NCBI GenBank assembly: GCA_013398615.1
Contig: VZSR01001459.1
Span: 7,851,687 to 7,915,686, forward strand
DNA from: Brachypodius melanocephalos
Lineage: Eukaryota; Chordata; Aves; Passeriformes; Pycnonotidae
Direction of reading: 5' to 3'
DNA length: 64,000 bases
Shown here piece after piece: positions 1-9,545 of this stretch. The notes under the pieces were generated by a model that had not been told where the DNA came from, did no database searches, and worked only from the letters and a program-made list of their open reading frames with translations. Numbering within the stretch: the first letter of the stretch is position 1; each line of letters starts with the position of its first letter. Position numbers and translations under genes: made by a program.

Positions 1-1994
1 CAGTTATCAGAGACCCACAGAAGCATCCAGCAGTGTTTCTCACCAGGTCCCAACTGTGCTGGGGGTTGCGGGGGGGAGGAAAGCACTCAGTATTTTGAGA
101 AGTACCATGAGTTTGATTTTGACAAAGGCCAAAGATGTGAAAAAAACCTCCCGTGTTTTTCTCAACAATTAGGCAATTCACAGTGTATTTAATTTACTTT
201 TTTTTTTTTTCCACAACCAAGAGTGTAATTTTGTCTTGCTAACTAGGCACCAAGTAGCACTATCCCACAGCTATAATTTCATTATTCCCCTAAATGCCAC
301 ATGTAGGACAGCAGCATACACAGCATGTGTGAGATGGTGGGTGGTCTTATTTCCAATGAAGTAATATTTAAACCATAATAAGGTGGCTAGTCAAACTCCA
401 AGTCCCACCTTTAACTCTGCTTCTAGAACCTCTGAGGTTTAAGTTTTTCAAGGTGACGTGAACCAGAGCTCCCTGCCCATGGCAGATCTGGGGCAGCCTT
501 GCTGATTTAGAGCTGCTGCTGGGCATCTGGTGCAAGGCTTTGGGGATATATCACATTTATTAATTGCTCAGCTATGAGCTACCAGCTCACGGCAGGCACT
601 TTACATGGAAGAAAGTGCTGAGAAACATTAAGGCAGGATTGAACTGGGGATGCAGTTCCCAGCTGGTTTATCATATTAGCAAATATCCTTGTCATTTCCT
701 AAGAGGGGTTAGGAAACCATCCAGGGGAAATGCATTGCCCAGGGCCTGACTTCACAGAGAAAGGCAAAGTGACAGGGAAATACCAGGCTTAAAAAAACCC
801 AAGATGTTGCCACCCTGCCTGTGGGGCTCTGCTACAGCACTACTGCTTCTGGAAGCTAGGGCATCACCAGGGGATGGGCCAGGCTGGAGGGAAAGGGAGC
901 AGGTCTGCAGGCATGTGGCAACAAGGAATTCTGAGCAACGAGCTTTAGGGCAGCTCTGATGTGTGAAATCACTCTTGCCTCTTCCTTCAGTTGCATGTAA
1001 AAGACTGCAATGAGCACGCTGGAGGGAGAAGAGGAAGATTCAGGAAAGAAGCACTGAAACTTCAGAAAAAATAACGTCACAGGATTATCCCTGATAAAGT
1101 CCACAGGTCTACACAAGTATTACTACCCAAATCTACACAGAACAGGATGAGCCCAAGTTCACTGGATATATACCCAACAACAAGAAGTTTTCTTTCCCAG
1201 GATTAACTAAAGAGCACGATTTTCTCTCCTGTTTTCACTCTGACTGTACACAAGCAAACCCTCCTGCAGAAATTACTTGTGTTTTAAATGTTATTGCTAA
1301 TCTGCAGTACAGCGTGTTTCCCTAGCAGAGTCATTAAAACGTGCACAGGTCAGGATGCTGAGACTGCACTCATGGTTCTTTATAGTTACAGTATTAGTAA
1401 AGTATTTACTAAATTGACTACCACCTACTTTAAGTTAAACTTGCTGACAGATAAACTGAGCATAACCTCTGGCATTTTCAGACGTTTTCTTATGAACAGA
1501 TATATTTTGCACGTTTTTGCATGCTAGGCCCTTTCCAAAATGCTGATTTGATCTCTGACATCAAGGCTTACTCACCTCCTTCAAGGTACAAAAGAAAGGT
1601 AACAGTAGCTTGCATGTGGGGGAATGAGACTTTAATATATAGAAAGCACAAAACTTACTCTTTTCAGTTTATTTTAGATTCAAAAGCTATAAAAGAGCAC
1701 TAAAAATTCAGTACTATTTCGGCATTGGTTAAAAAATGCAGCTGAGAAGAGATTTAAAAAGGGGGAGATATAAAAAGAATATTATTTGCATAGTCATAAA
1801 TCATTATAAAACAATTATTCTGCAGCAAAAAAGCACTCGTTTCACAAGGGCAATCCAGCTTCAAGAGAGTGCACTATCTGTTAGCATCCTATTCTCAAAA
1901 CAGACATCTCTGGACAGATTTGTTACAGTTTTGTAGATGCTAATGTGTAAACAGATTGTAAAATTATTTTTGGGCCTGTAATAGGATTTAATGT

Positions 1995-2024
1995 GTTTAA
2001 GAGGTAGTCTTATACCTCTTTAAC
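1995..2024. repeat. Short inverted repeat (12-base arms, 6-base loop)
   Basis: Left arm 1995-2006 (GTTTAAGAGGTA) faces right arm 2013-2024 (TACCTCTTTAAC). Eleven of twelve positions pair around a 6-base loop. It lies in AT-rich DNA with no gene nearby. Function unknown. Confidence 0.6.
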
Positions 2025-4488
2025 AAAGAGGCTTACAATATGGTAAGAATGTATCACAAAAAAATATAATGCTTTTAAACAGATAAATCCTCTCGGCAAA
2101 GGCTGTAATCTTTCAAACTTAATTGGTGAACTCATTAACGAACAACTGCCACTACAAGAAGAAAGACTATTGTCAGCGACTTATCGGGCAATGAGATAAC
2201 AAACTTAATTATATTGTTTTCAGTGGATTTACATTTGCTTCCTTTAGGACACTAGATTTTCTAAACATTATTTCCTTGGCTGTATACAATTTTTTTATCC
2301 CCCAAGAGAAAAGCAAACCTATCTACAACAAATAGTCAGAGGAAAAAAAAAAAAAACAAAACCAGAATACATCACAGCTTTGAAGTAAACACAACTCAGT
2401 CCTAAAAATTCTGTCTTTATTATCTACTTGTAAAAAGTTATAAGCCTGTAAAGTAGTTAATTTATGAGCCATGTTAATCATTTGTTCCCATTTGATCTGA
2501 GGTTTAGCAAACACGGTTTCCTGGGATGTAGGAGGATAATTTGCAGGTCCAGCTTGGCTCCGGAGGGGGCACTAACTAATTTGACACCGTAACATGACAT
2601 TGATGGCAGACACACACTAATGACTGCACTGCTCGATGCTCCTGTCAGTCTGTCGCTGCTCTGAATGGAGTTTCTTCTTATTGCCAAAAAAAAGCGCAGA
2701 GTGGTCCTACTAATTATTCAGACATGCACTATAATGAGAATCTTAGTGCTCCCTCCCAACATACGAACCTCTCACTAAAGCTCCCATTTGTCTGATACGG
2801 TGGCTGATTAGAATTTGTTTCTTGAATAGTAAAACCATGGCTTAAAATAAAGCAGAAAGGATAAACAGCCTTTTATTCTGCATAAAACTCAGAAAGTGGC
2901 CATTTTGATTTCAAGCTGCTTTTTTTGTCATTTATTTACACCAGAAGAATAGAACAATTGGATTAATTTTTAATAGTACTTCTCAAACAACATATAGATC
3001 TTCATGGAGTTTTACTGTCTGGATCACTCAAGACATAAATTTTGTGGACAAAGGGAGGCTCTGAAGGTATTTTCTTCATCCTACGAGAAAGAAATTTTCT
3101 AGAACAGAAACTTGTACTAGACAAATCACAGGCTTAGAATAAAAGTGTCTCTTCTTACTAGATTATATTGTGAGAACTGATTCCTCACTATGAACTCTGA
3201 AAGTTCATAAGGGCTTTATGTATCTCCGACTGATCTGGATGTAAAAACATAAATAATAAGAAAAGTTGAATCATGCTTTCCAGAATCAGCCTTTATTCCT
3301 CACTTTGGGTCCTGATCTAGCACAGCTATGCAGTGTATTTCAACTGCATACTTTACCATGTTTACAATTCTATATTTCTCTAATGCCTCTGCAGCAATTC
3401 AGAATTGCAATCCTGGAAGAGGCCAATGGACTGACCAGCTCGTGTCATGCATTAAACACACAGACTGAAGATACATTACTACCCTGAAAAAGAGCCTGAA
3501 TTTCTAAGGATAACACTTAGCTCTTTCTGAAAAGCAAACCCTTCTAAAAGTGTTTCAAGTGGGCCACCAAAAGCTTAGCACACGCAACTGAGTCATTTAG
3601 AAAAACGTTATAAACTCGAAAGTGTTACACACAAAGGTGAGGGAGATGTGCTCTACCACCACCTCAGGACAGTTTGAAAGCCATTACCAGCTAATGGCTG
3701 TCTAGTGGTCTCCAGGAATTCAATCAGTGGTCTCCCTTCACATGCTGTATCTACTCCGGAAAAGCCACAACTCTATTAGGAACATATTAGGCTATCTGAG
3801 GTCAAGGGGGATCCCTGGCCCCAGCCAGGGCTCTGCAACCCTCACCTGTGCCCTCCTGGCTGCTCACTGCTGGCTTGCACTGAGATCCGTATTTATGAGT
3901 TTTATTTGCACGAAGCCCGATACCTCTGGTTGTCACATTATGGTCCATCACCTCTTTTTGACAGGGTAGGAATAGCAAAGGAGCTACTGTGCAGCATCAG
4001 AGCTCAGAGCCAAGTGCCTGACAGTCCCATGTGCTCAGCCACCAGGGTCCCTTTGCAGAGCATCACAGATTCCCCAGCAGCACACGCCATCTTTAGAGAC
4101 CATGACACAGCAGAGCACTGGGGGCATTTCACCAGTGGCTCCAAATACTCCAGAAATTAATGTTTGAATAACGTCCACCAATGGCAGCACCACAAATCTA
4201 TTGGAGCGGCACAACTTCCGAGATGAAAGCAAAAGTACATGTTTGGAGAGCCAAGCCAATGTAACATAAACACTGGGTACACGCTGTTACATGTCATTTT
4301 GCAGAGCAACATGCGAAGGGCACATGAATCACTAGTGAGAGAACAACCCTGGCACCTACCCCAGAAATACCTCAGTCAGCACTCAGCAGGAAAGAAAAGA
4401 TCAGAAAAAGAGATCCCAAAATCCTAAATGAAGGCTCAGCTCCCGCAGAAAGATACACTTAACAGTGTTCATCTCTTTGGAAAATAGA

Positions 4489-4513
4489 GGTGCTGTATCT
4501 TGGATACAGCACC
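4489..4513. repeat. Perfect 11-base inverted repeat with 3-base spacer
   Basis: GGTGCTGTATC at 4489-4499 and its exact reverse complement at 4503-4513 are separated by TTG. The outer seven bases of each arm (GGTGCTG and CAGCACC) equal the core of the left half-site of the REST/NRSF element, here in mirror orientation. The right half-site that a standard RE1 needs is absent, so REST binding is only a speculation. Confidence 0.7.
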
Positions 4514-5461
4514 ACTAACATTTTCCACATGGCTGGGGATGGATTGGTGAGTGGCCTTCTCCTAAACAACGGCATCTCTATGTGTCAGCTGTCAGAAAAA
4601 TGAGGACATGATGCATTTTGCTCTCTGTTTTCGTAAACCTTTCCCCCCCCCAATATTAATTCAGACCGAGAAGAAGAAAGTCATCAAGTTTATTTCAAAC
4701 CAGATTATGCCACATTCAGCCACACTGGGTGGACGCACCACAGCAGCCTCCTTGCCCAGCATGCCAGAGTGTGAAGAACAATCCTTTTATATCTACAACA
4801 TGACTTGGCCAACTTTAAAACACAACAACTAAAAACTCCAACATCCTTCTGTCAGTTTAACTGCTAATCTGCAATGGATTTGGTTACACTTCCCGTTTAA
4901 GGCAAGTTCTCCCTGAGTGCTGGCTAAGAAATCTTGGGCAAGAGGAAGTAGCAACCACACAAGAATTAAAAAAAAAAAAACCCAACAAATTAAAAAAATC
5001 TCATCTGTTTCAGAGATGGAAACAGGAGCTCTCCTCCTAGTCCCTAGCTCCGCACTGGAGGGTGGCAGCAGGCCTGAAGTCTCAGGGTGTCCCGTTTCAG
5101 ATGGCTGGGGTTCACCCAAGGCTAGAGAGAAGCTGTGGTGAGGATAGCGGGCCAACCTAGGCAACAAGCAACAACAACAAGGCAGCTCCCTCCTTTCCCT
5201 GCCACCTCTGCCTCTGAGAATGACTCAGAGGTTGGTGAGGCACAAAGGATGCCATTCCCCAGGAGAGCACAAAGACAGGAGAGTCTCACCCTCTGTCAGG
5301 CTGAGGAGCAGCTCTCGATAAGGATTCAGATCACATATCTGATCCTGATGATCTGTCAAAGTTTCCACAAGAGACGACTGGATCAGTACAGTTTTGCCAT
5401 GGGCAGGGGCTCTCCGGGGCCAGCTTGCCCCACCAACCTGCCTTAAAAACCCTCCACAGGT

Positions 5462-6062
5462 CCCAAAGAAGACAAAGGGAGGAGGATATAAAGTTTTAGA
5501 AGTTTTCTACAAAGGAATCTGCTAACTGAGCTTTATGAAACACATGGGAACAGACTTAGAACTTATTCGGGTCTTTAAAACTGGTGAAGTTGTGTGGCTT
5601 GCTAAAAGCAATGTCAGAACCACAATTATTCAGGATACAAGTACACTCATGGTTTGGGAAGAGTCCTCTCACTCAGCCCCCACTAGCTCACACCTTTAGT
5701 GTCTCTCGACTCACTCACAACCACACTTCAAAGCAGTCTTTCCCTCACTTTGCTGCTGCAGCAAGACAAGGACCTGTATCACTCAGCTCCTGGTCCCTGT
5801 GGCATGTGCTGCCTGCACATTAAAGCACTCAACTAGTTTCACATATCTATTGCAGAGCTTTATCAGAAATGCCATTTAGGTAGCTATCAGATAGGAAAGA
5901 ATAACCAAATCTTACTACTTTTCCTCTCCTGTGTACTGCGGTTGGTCACATAGAAGAAGTCCTCCTTTCAGCATGGCCTAGGCTGGACACAAATCTGCTC
6001 ATGGATTCACTCAAAAGACCAGCTTTAAGCTAGGAATAAACCACCAGGTAAAAGAAAATCAG
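5462..6062 (+). repeat. Left copy of a long direct repeat flanking the TOPORS-like gene
   Basis: This segment is homologous, in the same orientation, to 8796-9248. The best block is 45 identical bases at 5865-5909 (matching 9055-9099). Similarity is high from about 5715 to the end and weaker but visible from 5462 to about 5545. The left copy carries about 150 bases (roughly 5550-5710) that the right copy lacks. Both copies end in AAAATCAG. I do not recognise it as a known LTR: similarity runs past any TG...CA boundary at the 5' side, and no primer binding site or polypurine tract is evident. It reads as a duplicated piece of local unique DNA. Confidence 0.85.
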
Positions 6063-6639
6063 GAACAGCTTCACTGCACTGATCCAAACAACCAGCAACC
6101 ATTCCCAACCTTCTGTTCATCTTTCCAGGCCCTGACCACAGGCTCACGGCCTGAGGAAGAAGGACACAAGGTACAACTGTAAGGTGGCAGTAGGTGAAAG
6201 AGCAGCAAGGCTTGCTTTATCTGAACAAGAAATCCAGAGAGAAAGGAACTGGAGATCACCAGCCCTGTGAAATCCAGCAGAGATACCATGGAGAAAAAGA
6301 ACCAAAGCATGGGAAGTGTGCAAGAGGCAGAGATACTGACAAAAGCACCAGCCCAGAGGGATGGCCTGCAGCAACAGAGCTCCAAGGGCACCATGAGGTG
6401 TTACCAAGTGAACCCTCTGGCCGTGCATGCCCAGAGACATCTGACACAGCCAGAGCAACCTGACAGCCCTGGGCAGATATGGTGTAGGCCTGGAAGGCTG
6501 GTGGGGAACACCAATGCACAGCACAAGATGGGATGGGGTGGGCAGGGCCAACCCCTGACACGTGCTGGGCCCACAGAGGTGCCAGGCAGCGCCATGGCAG
6601 GGGTGGCCCAGGGCGATGCCAGCCCCCAGCAACGGGTTC
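6063..6639. other. 5' part of the insert, no recognised element
   Basis: GC content rises sharply compared with the DNA on the left. Open frames exist on both strands across 6144-6836, but the plus-strand frame starting at 6267 begins at GTG. Its internal ATGs give no recognisable protein, so I read these as by-products of GC-rich sequence. The region probably is upstream and promoter DNA that travelled with the TOPORS-like gene. Confidence 0.4.
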
Positions 6640-6725
6640 TGCTGTTGCTAACAACCCAAGGGATGCGTTCCATGGTCACCAAGGAAGGAACCGAGGCGTC
6701 TCCAAGGGATGATTGTGATGTCACC
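6640..6725 (+). promoter_or_regulatory. Candidate promoter of the TOPORS-like gene (X-box-like and CRE-like sites)
   Basis: Two imperfect palindromes resembling RFX X-boxes lie at 6644-6655 (GTTGCTAACAAC) and 6667-6680 (GTTCCATGGTCACC). A CRE variant TGATGTCA lies at 6716-6723. The predicted coding exon starts at 6900, which leaves room for a transcription start around 6740-6800. A few CpGs follow (about 6770-6815). I see no TATA box. RFX plus CREB/CREM sites are a combination known from ciliated-cell and testis promoters, so germline expression is possible. That is inference from motifs alone. Confidence 0.35.
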
Positions 6726-6899
6726 TGCCCTGACAGCTCCTACCTGGGCACGGAAGCTGACCCAGCCAGTCTGCGCGCGGACTCCAGCCGAGCAGGACGC
6801 GAGGTGCGGAGTGCCAGGCCTTGGAGCTGGCAGTGAGCTGAGAGCTGGTCACAGCACTCAGTCATTCACTCCAGAGCCACTGAAGGACATTGCCCAGCC

Positions 6900-7989
6900 A
6901 TGCCAGGGTCAGGCAGACGGGGCTTGAGGAGGGCACGCTCACAGAAGCCGAGGTGAGCTGGACAGGGACTCATCACCCTGGGGAGAAGATGGGAGGGTTT
7001 CCTTCCTGAGAGACCTGGGTATCTCTTCCTCCCCTCCCTGGGCCCATGAGTGACTATAGTGTCTCTTGCCCTTCCCCAGCATGGAAGGCACTGCTGCAGA
7101 AGCAGCAAGGGGGAGCAGCTTGCTGTCCCAAGCTCCCCCCAGCCCACCGCGGCGCAAGGGCAGCACAGACACAAAGGTGGAGGACCGCTGTCCCATCTGT
7201 CTGGACAGCAGGAGGGAGCCCAGCTTTGTGATGCCGTGCCTGCACTGCTTCTGCTATGCCTGCATCTTGCAGTGGGCCGACAACAAAACCCAGTGCCCCT
7301 TGTGCAAGGGGAAGATGACCTCCATCCTGCACTCAGTGCAGGCAGAGGATGATTTTGAGGAGCGTGACATTGTTCCACCCGTGACAGCACCAGCAGTCCT
7401 CCCGGCAAGTGGAGCTGACAGAGAGCCAGATGCTCCCAACCTCCATCACCCTGGAGCACAGCAAGAGTGGGTGACAGCAGGAGATGTCCCAGATTTCGTG
7501 GGTGGCTTCCCACTCCCAAACTGGATGAGCTGTTTCTCTGCCAACTCAGCACTACAGGAGACCCTGCACTCCTGGTTCTGCCAGAGCTTGGAGATGCTGT
7601 TTGAAACAGCAACACCCAGGACCCAGCACACACGGGTCCCTGAGGAGCAGCGCTGCAGGGAGGATTGCCACCTGCCATGCCACGGGGACACCCGTGGGGC
7701 CACAGGGAAAGAGGACAGCTCCTCATCTCTTACCCATGATCCAGCAAGTGTGGATGAGATGCCTTGCACCTCATCTAGTGCCATTGGTTGGGGTCCAAGT
7801 GTACACCCCTCTGCTTCCACTACCATCCACGTGGAACAAGAGCCTCAGGAGGAATCAGAGAACATGTGCCCAGGCCCTCCTAATTTTGTTAGGGGCAGTG
7901 ATCCTTTACCTAGGAGATCACAGCGACCACGAAAACGGAGGGCCAGCAGCCCAAAAGGCTCTCCAGCTCGCAGGAGACCACGTCACTGA
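6900..7989 (+). CDS. TOPORS-like RING-finger E3 ubiquitin ligase (two exons, short form)
   Basis: The proposed coding sequence joins 6900-6952 to 7080-7989, giving 320 residues. Exon 1 starts at an ATG with G at -3 and encodes a basic stretch (MPGSGRRGLRRARSQKP). The frame continues cleanly across a GTGAGC...CCCCAG intron. If that splice is not used, translation can start at ATG 7081 (A at -3, G at +4), giving 302 residues. A complete C3HC4 RING follows, with zinc ligands C55, C58, C71, H73, C76, C79, C90 and C93 in the 320-residue numbering. It contains CPICLD, CLHCFCYAC, and CPLCK. Right after it comes SILHSVQAEDDF, the hallmark that follows the RING in TOPORS. TOPORS family members are nuclear E3 ligases for ubiquitin and SUMO, acting for example on p53. 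The C-terminus is rich in R, K, S and P (RRSQRPRKRRASSPKGSPAR), likely a nuclear localisation signal and a relic of the RS-rich tail. At 320 residues it is far shorter than vertebrate TOPORS (about 1000), and most of the conserved central domain is missing. The frame is intact, with no frameshift. The family call is firm. Activity, exact start and expression are unknown. Confidence 0.85.
6953..7079 (+). other. Predicted 127-base intron of the TOPORS-like gene
   Basis: The donor is CCGAG|GTGAGC (GT at 6953-6954). The acceptor is a pyrimidine-rich tract ending CTTCCCCAG (AG at 7078-7079). A possible branch point (TGACTAT) lies about 30 bases upstream of the acceptor. Splicing removes 127 bases and puts the ATG at 6900 in frame with the ATG at 7081. 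A retained 5' intron argues against this being a processed retrocopy. Confidence 0.6.
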
Positions 7990-8043
7990 GACTGGAGGAT
8001 GCCTTCATAAATGAGTTTACGTTCCTGCCAAGGAGCCATTACT

Positions 8044-8385
8044 GGAATCACAGAATATGCTGATCCATCACAATCATTGAGCCCAACTTCCTCTGGCCCT
8101 GTGGAGAAGACCCCAAGAATTCTGCTATGTGCCTGACAGCATTGTTAAAGTGCTTCTTGAACTCAGACAGGCTTGATGCTATGACTTGTTCCAGTGACCA
8201 ACCACCTTCTGGGTGAACACCATTTTTCCTGATATCCTACCTAAACCTCTCCAACAGCTTCACATCATTTCCTTGAGTCCTGATACTGGTCACAAGAATG
8301 AAGAGATCAGCACCTTCCCCTTTGCTTCTCCTCACAAGGATGTCGAAGATCACAAAGAAGTCTCACATCATTCTTCTCAAGGCTC
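8044..8385 (-). mobile_element. CR1 LINE 3' tail, antisense, in the 3' end of the TOPORS-like gene
   Basis: The + strand reads GGAATCACAGAAT and then the reverse complement of a CR1 3' region. Diverged matches include the 'hospital' stretches around CCAGTGACCAACCACCTTCT, TTTTCCTGATATCCTACCTA and ACTGGTCACAAGAATGAAG. It is 5'-truncated, as is normal for CR1. It starts 54 bases after the stop codon at 7989, so it probably forms most of the gene's 3' UTR. Confidence 0.8.
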
Positions 8386-8389
8386 AATA

Positions 8390-8500
8390 ATAGTTATATA
8401 TAGTTATGCATTTAGACAGAGAGATAGACAGATTGATAGATAGTTATATATAGTTAGATTGATAGATAGTTATATATAGTTAGATAGATAGATAGTTACA
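8390..8500. repeat. AT-rich minisatellite / GATA-type compound repeat
   Basis: A 26-base unit (AGATTGATAGATAGTTATATATAGTT, positions 8430-8455) is repeated exactly at 8456-8481. Degenerate copies lie on each side, made of AGATAGAT and TAGTTATATA pieces. It abuts the end of the CR1 tail, a common place for simple repeats to seed. Confidence 0.85.
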
Positions 8501-8526
8501 TAGTAACATATTCACACAGTTTTCAA

Positions 8527-8532
8527 AATAAA
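8527..8532 (+). terminator. Candidate polyadenylation signal AATAAA
   Basis: First AATAAA downstream of the TOPORS-like stop codon, followed by a T-rich stretch (GATTTTTTCTTCC). If used, it gives a 3' UTR of about 550 bases that includes the CR1 tail and the minisatellite. A weaker CATAAA variant lies closer to the stop at about 8007-8012. Confidence 0.3.
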
Positions 8533-8795
8533 TGATTTTTTCTTCCAGAAACGGGTAATTGGAGTCTTTTCTAGGCGCATGTAATGCATATGAAAGTCCA
8601 AACAGCAGCATTTGCCACCTCTTTTCATTCTTCTTTCACCACCGGACAAAAGACACCAAGCATATTTAAACAAATACACAAAATATCAATATACAAGAGG
8701 GTCTCCCCACCCCACCCTTTGCTCTTTATTTTTCCCAGAGCTATGTAGTGCACCAAGAAGCCTCTGCCAAAACTCTAGAGGACACTAAGTAGAAC

Positions 8796-9248
8796 CCCAA
8801 AAAGGCAAAATAAGGTGGATCTAAAGCAACAGTACTTATCTGCAAAGCAACCTGCTAACTGAGCTTTAAGGGTTGGTTTCTACTCATAATTGCACTTCAA
8901 AGCAGCCTTTTCCCCACATCCCTTTTCTGCTATGGAAAGACAAGACAAAGACCTGCATCGCTCAGCTCCTGGTCCCTGTGGGTACCACTGTGGCACGTGC
9001 TCTCTGCACATTAAAGCACTAGCTCGTTTCACTCATTTGTTGCAAAGTTTCACCAGAAATGCCATTTAGGTAGCTATCAGATAGGAAAGAATAACCAAAA
9101 TTTATTATTTTTCTTCCTCTGTGTACTACGGTTGGTCACACGGGAGAAGTGCTCCTTCTAGCGCAGCCTAGACTGGGCACAAATCTGTTCACAGATTCAC
9201 TCAAAAGACCAGCTTCAGGCTAGGAATAAAAAGATAAAATAAAATCAG
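8796..9248 (+). repeat. Right copy of the long direct repeat flanking the TOPORS-like gene
   Basis: Homologous in direct orientation to 5462-6062. The 45 bases at 9055-9099 are identical to 5865-5909. The surrounding blocks differ by scattered substitutions and small indels (for example an extra GTACCACT-like piece near 8980). The divergence suggests the duplication is old and not an assembly artefact. Confidence 0.85.
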
Positions 9249-9499
9249 AGGATTTTATTTAAAATCAGAGAAGGGACGTGCATGGTGTTGGGGGACACGG
9301 AGCAGCCGCTCCCATACTCCAAAGCCAACACTGGCTGAGGTTAGTGAGGCTCCTGCCTTCACATACATCAGTGGGTTATTTTAAAAGAGAAAGAGACAGG
9401 TTTGTGGTGATGGTGCCCTTGGGCTTCTGGGATTTTGTTTGTTTGTTTTTTTAAATAATTTAGCAAGTTATGCCTCCATGTAACATATGAAGGTGATTT

Positions 9500-9545
9500 G
9501 ATGTGGTAATTACCTATTACATTTGACAAGGTAATTAATGTAGCA
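9500..9545. promoter_or_regulatory. Cluster of homeodomain TAATTA sites
   Basis: GGTAATTACC at 9505-9514 is a perfect palindrome around TAATTA. A second GGTAATTAATG lies at 9530-9540, with CTATTACATTTGACA between. Two paired TAAT cores within 40 bases look like a homeodomain dimer site cluster. Conservation is untested. Confidence 0.25.

Larger units (their letters stand above)
1..5461. other. Non-coding DNA, no gene recognised
   Basis: I see no exon or RNA gene here. There are short T and A runs (about 199-210, 2343-2356, 4968-4980). An AT-rich patch at 2090-2730 carries several TTAATTG, ATTAA and TTAATTA homeodomain-type cores and could be a conserved enhancer. Two short hairpins are listed separately (1995-2024 and 4489-4513). 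Open frames in this stretch are all under about 115 codons, overlap on both strands and match nothing I know. Confidence 0.6.

Noticed and set aside
6267..6836. 189-codon + strand open frame upstream of the TOPORS-like gene
   Set aside because: It starts at GTG, not ATG. It overlaps long open frames on the other strand and shows no domain. It is best explained by GC-rich promoter DNA.
6866..7726. 286-codon minus-strand open frame over the RING gene
   Set aside because: It is the antisense shadow of the TOPORS-like exon. The plus frame carries the family signature.
5462..9248. Flanking repeats as LTRs of an endogenous retrovirus
   Set aside because: No gag, pol or env similarity, no primer binding site or polypurine tract, and similarity extends past any TG boundary at the 5' side. 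Kept only as an unlikely alternative.
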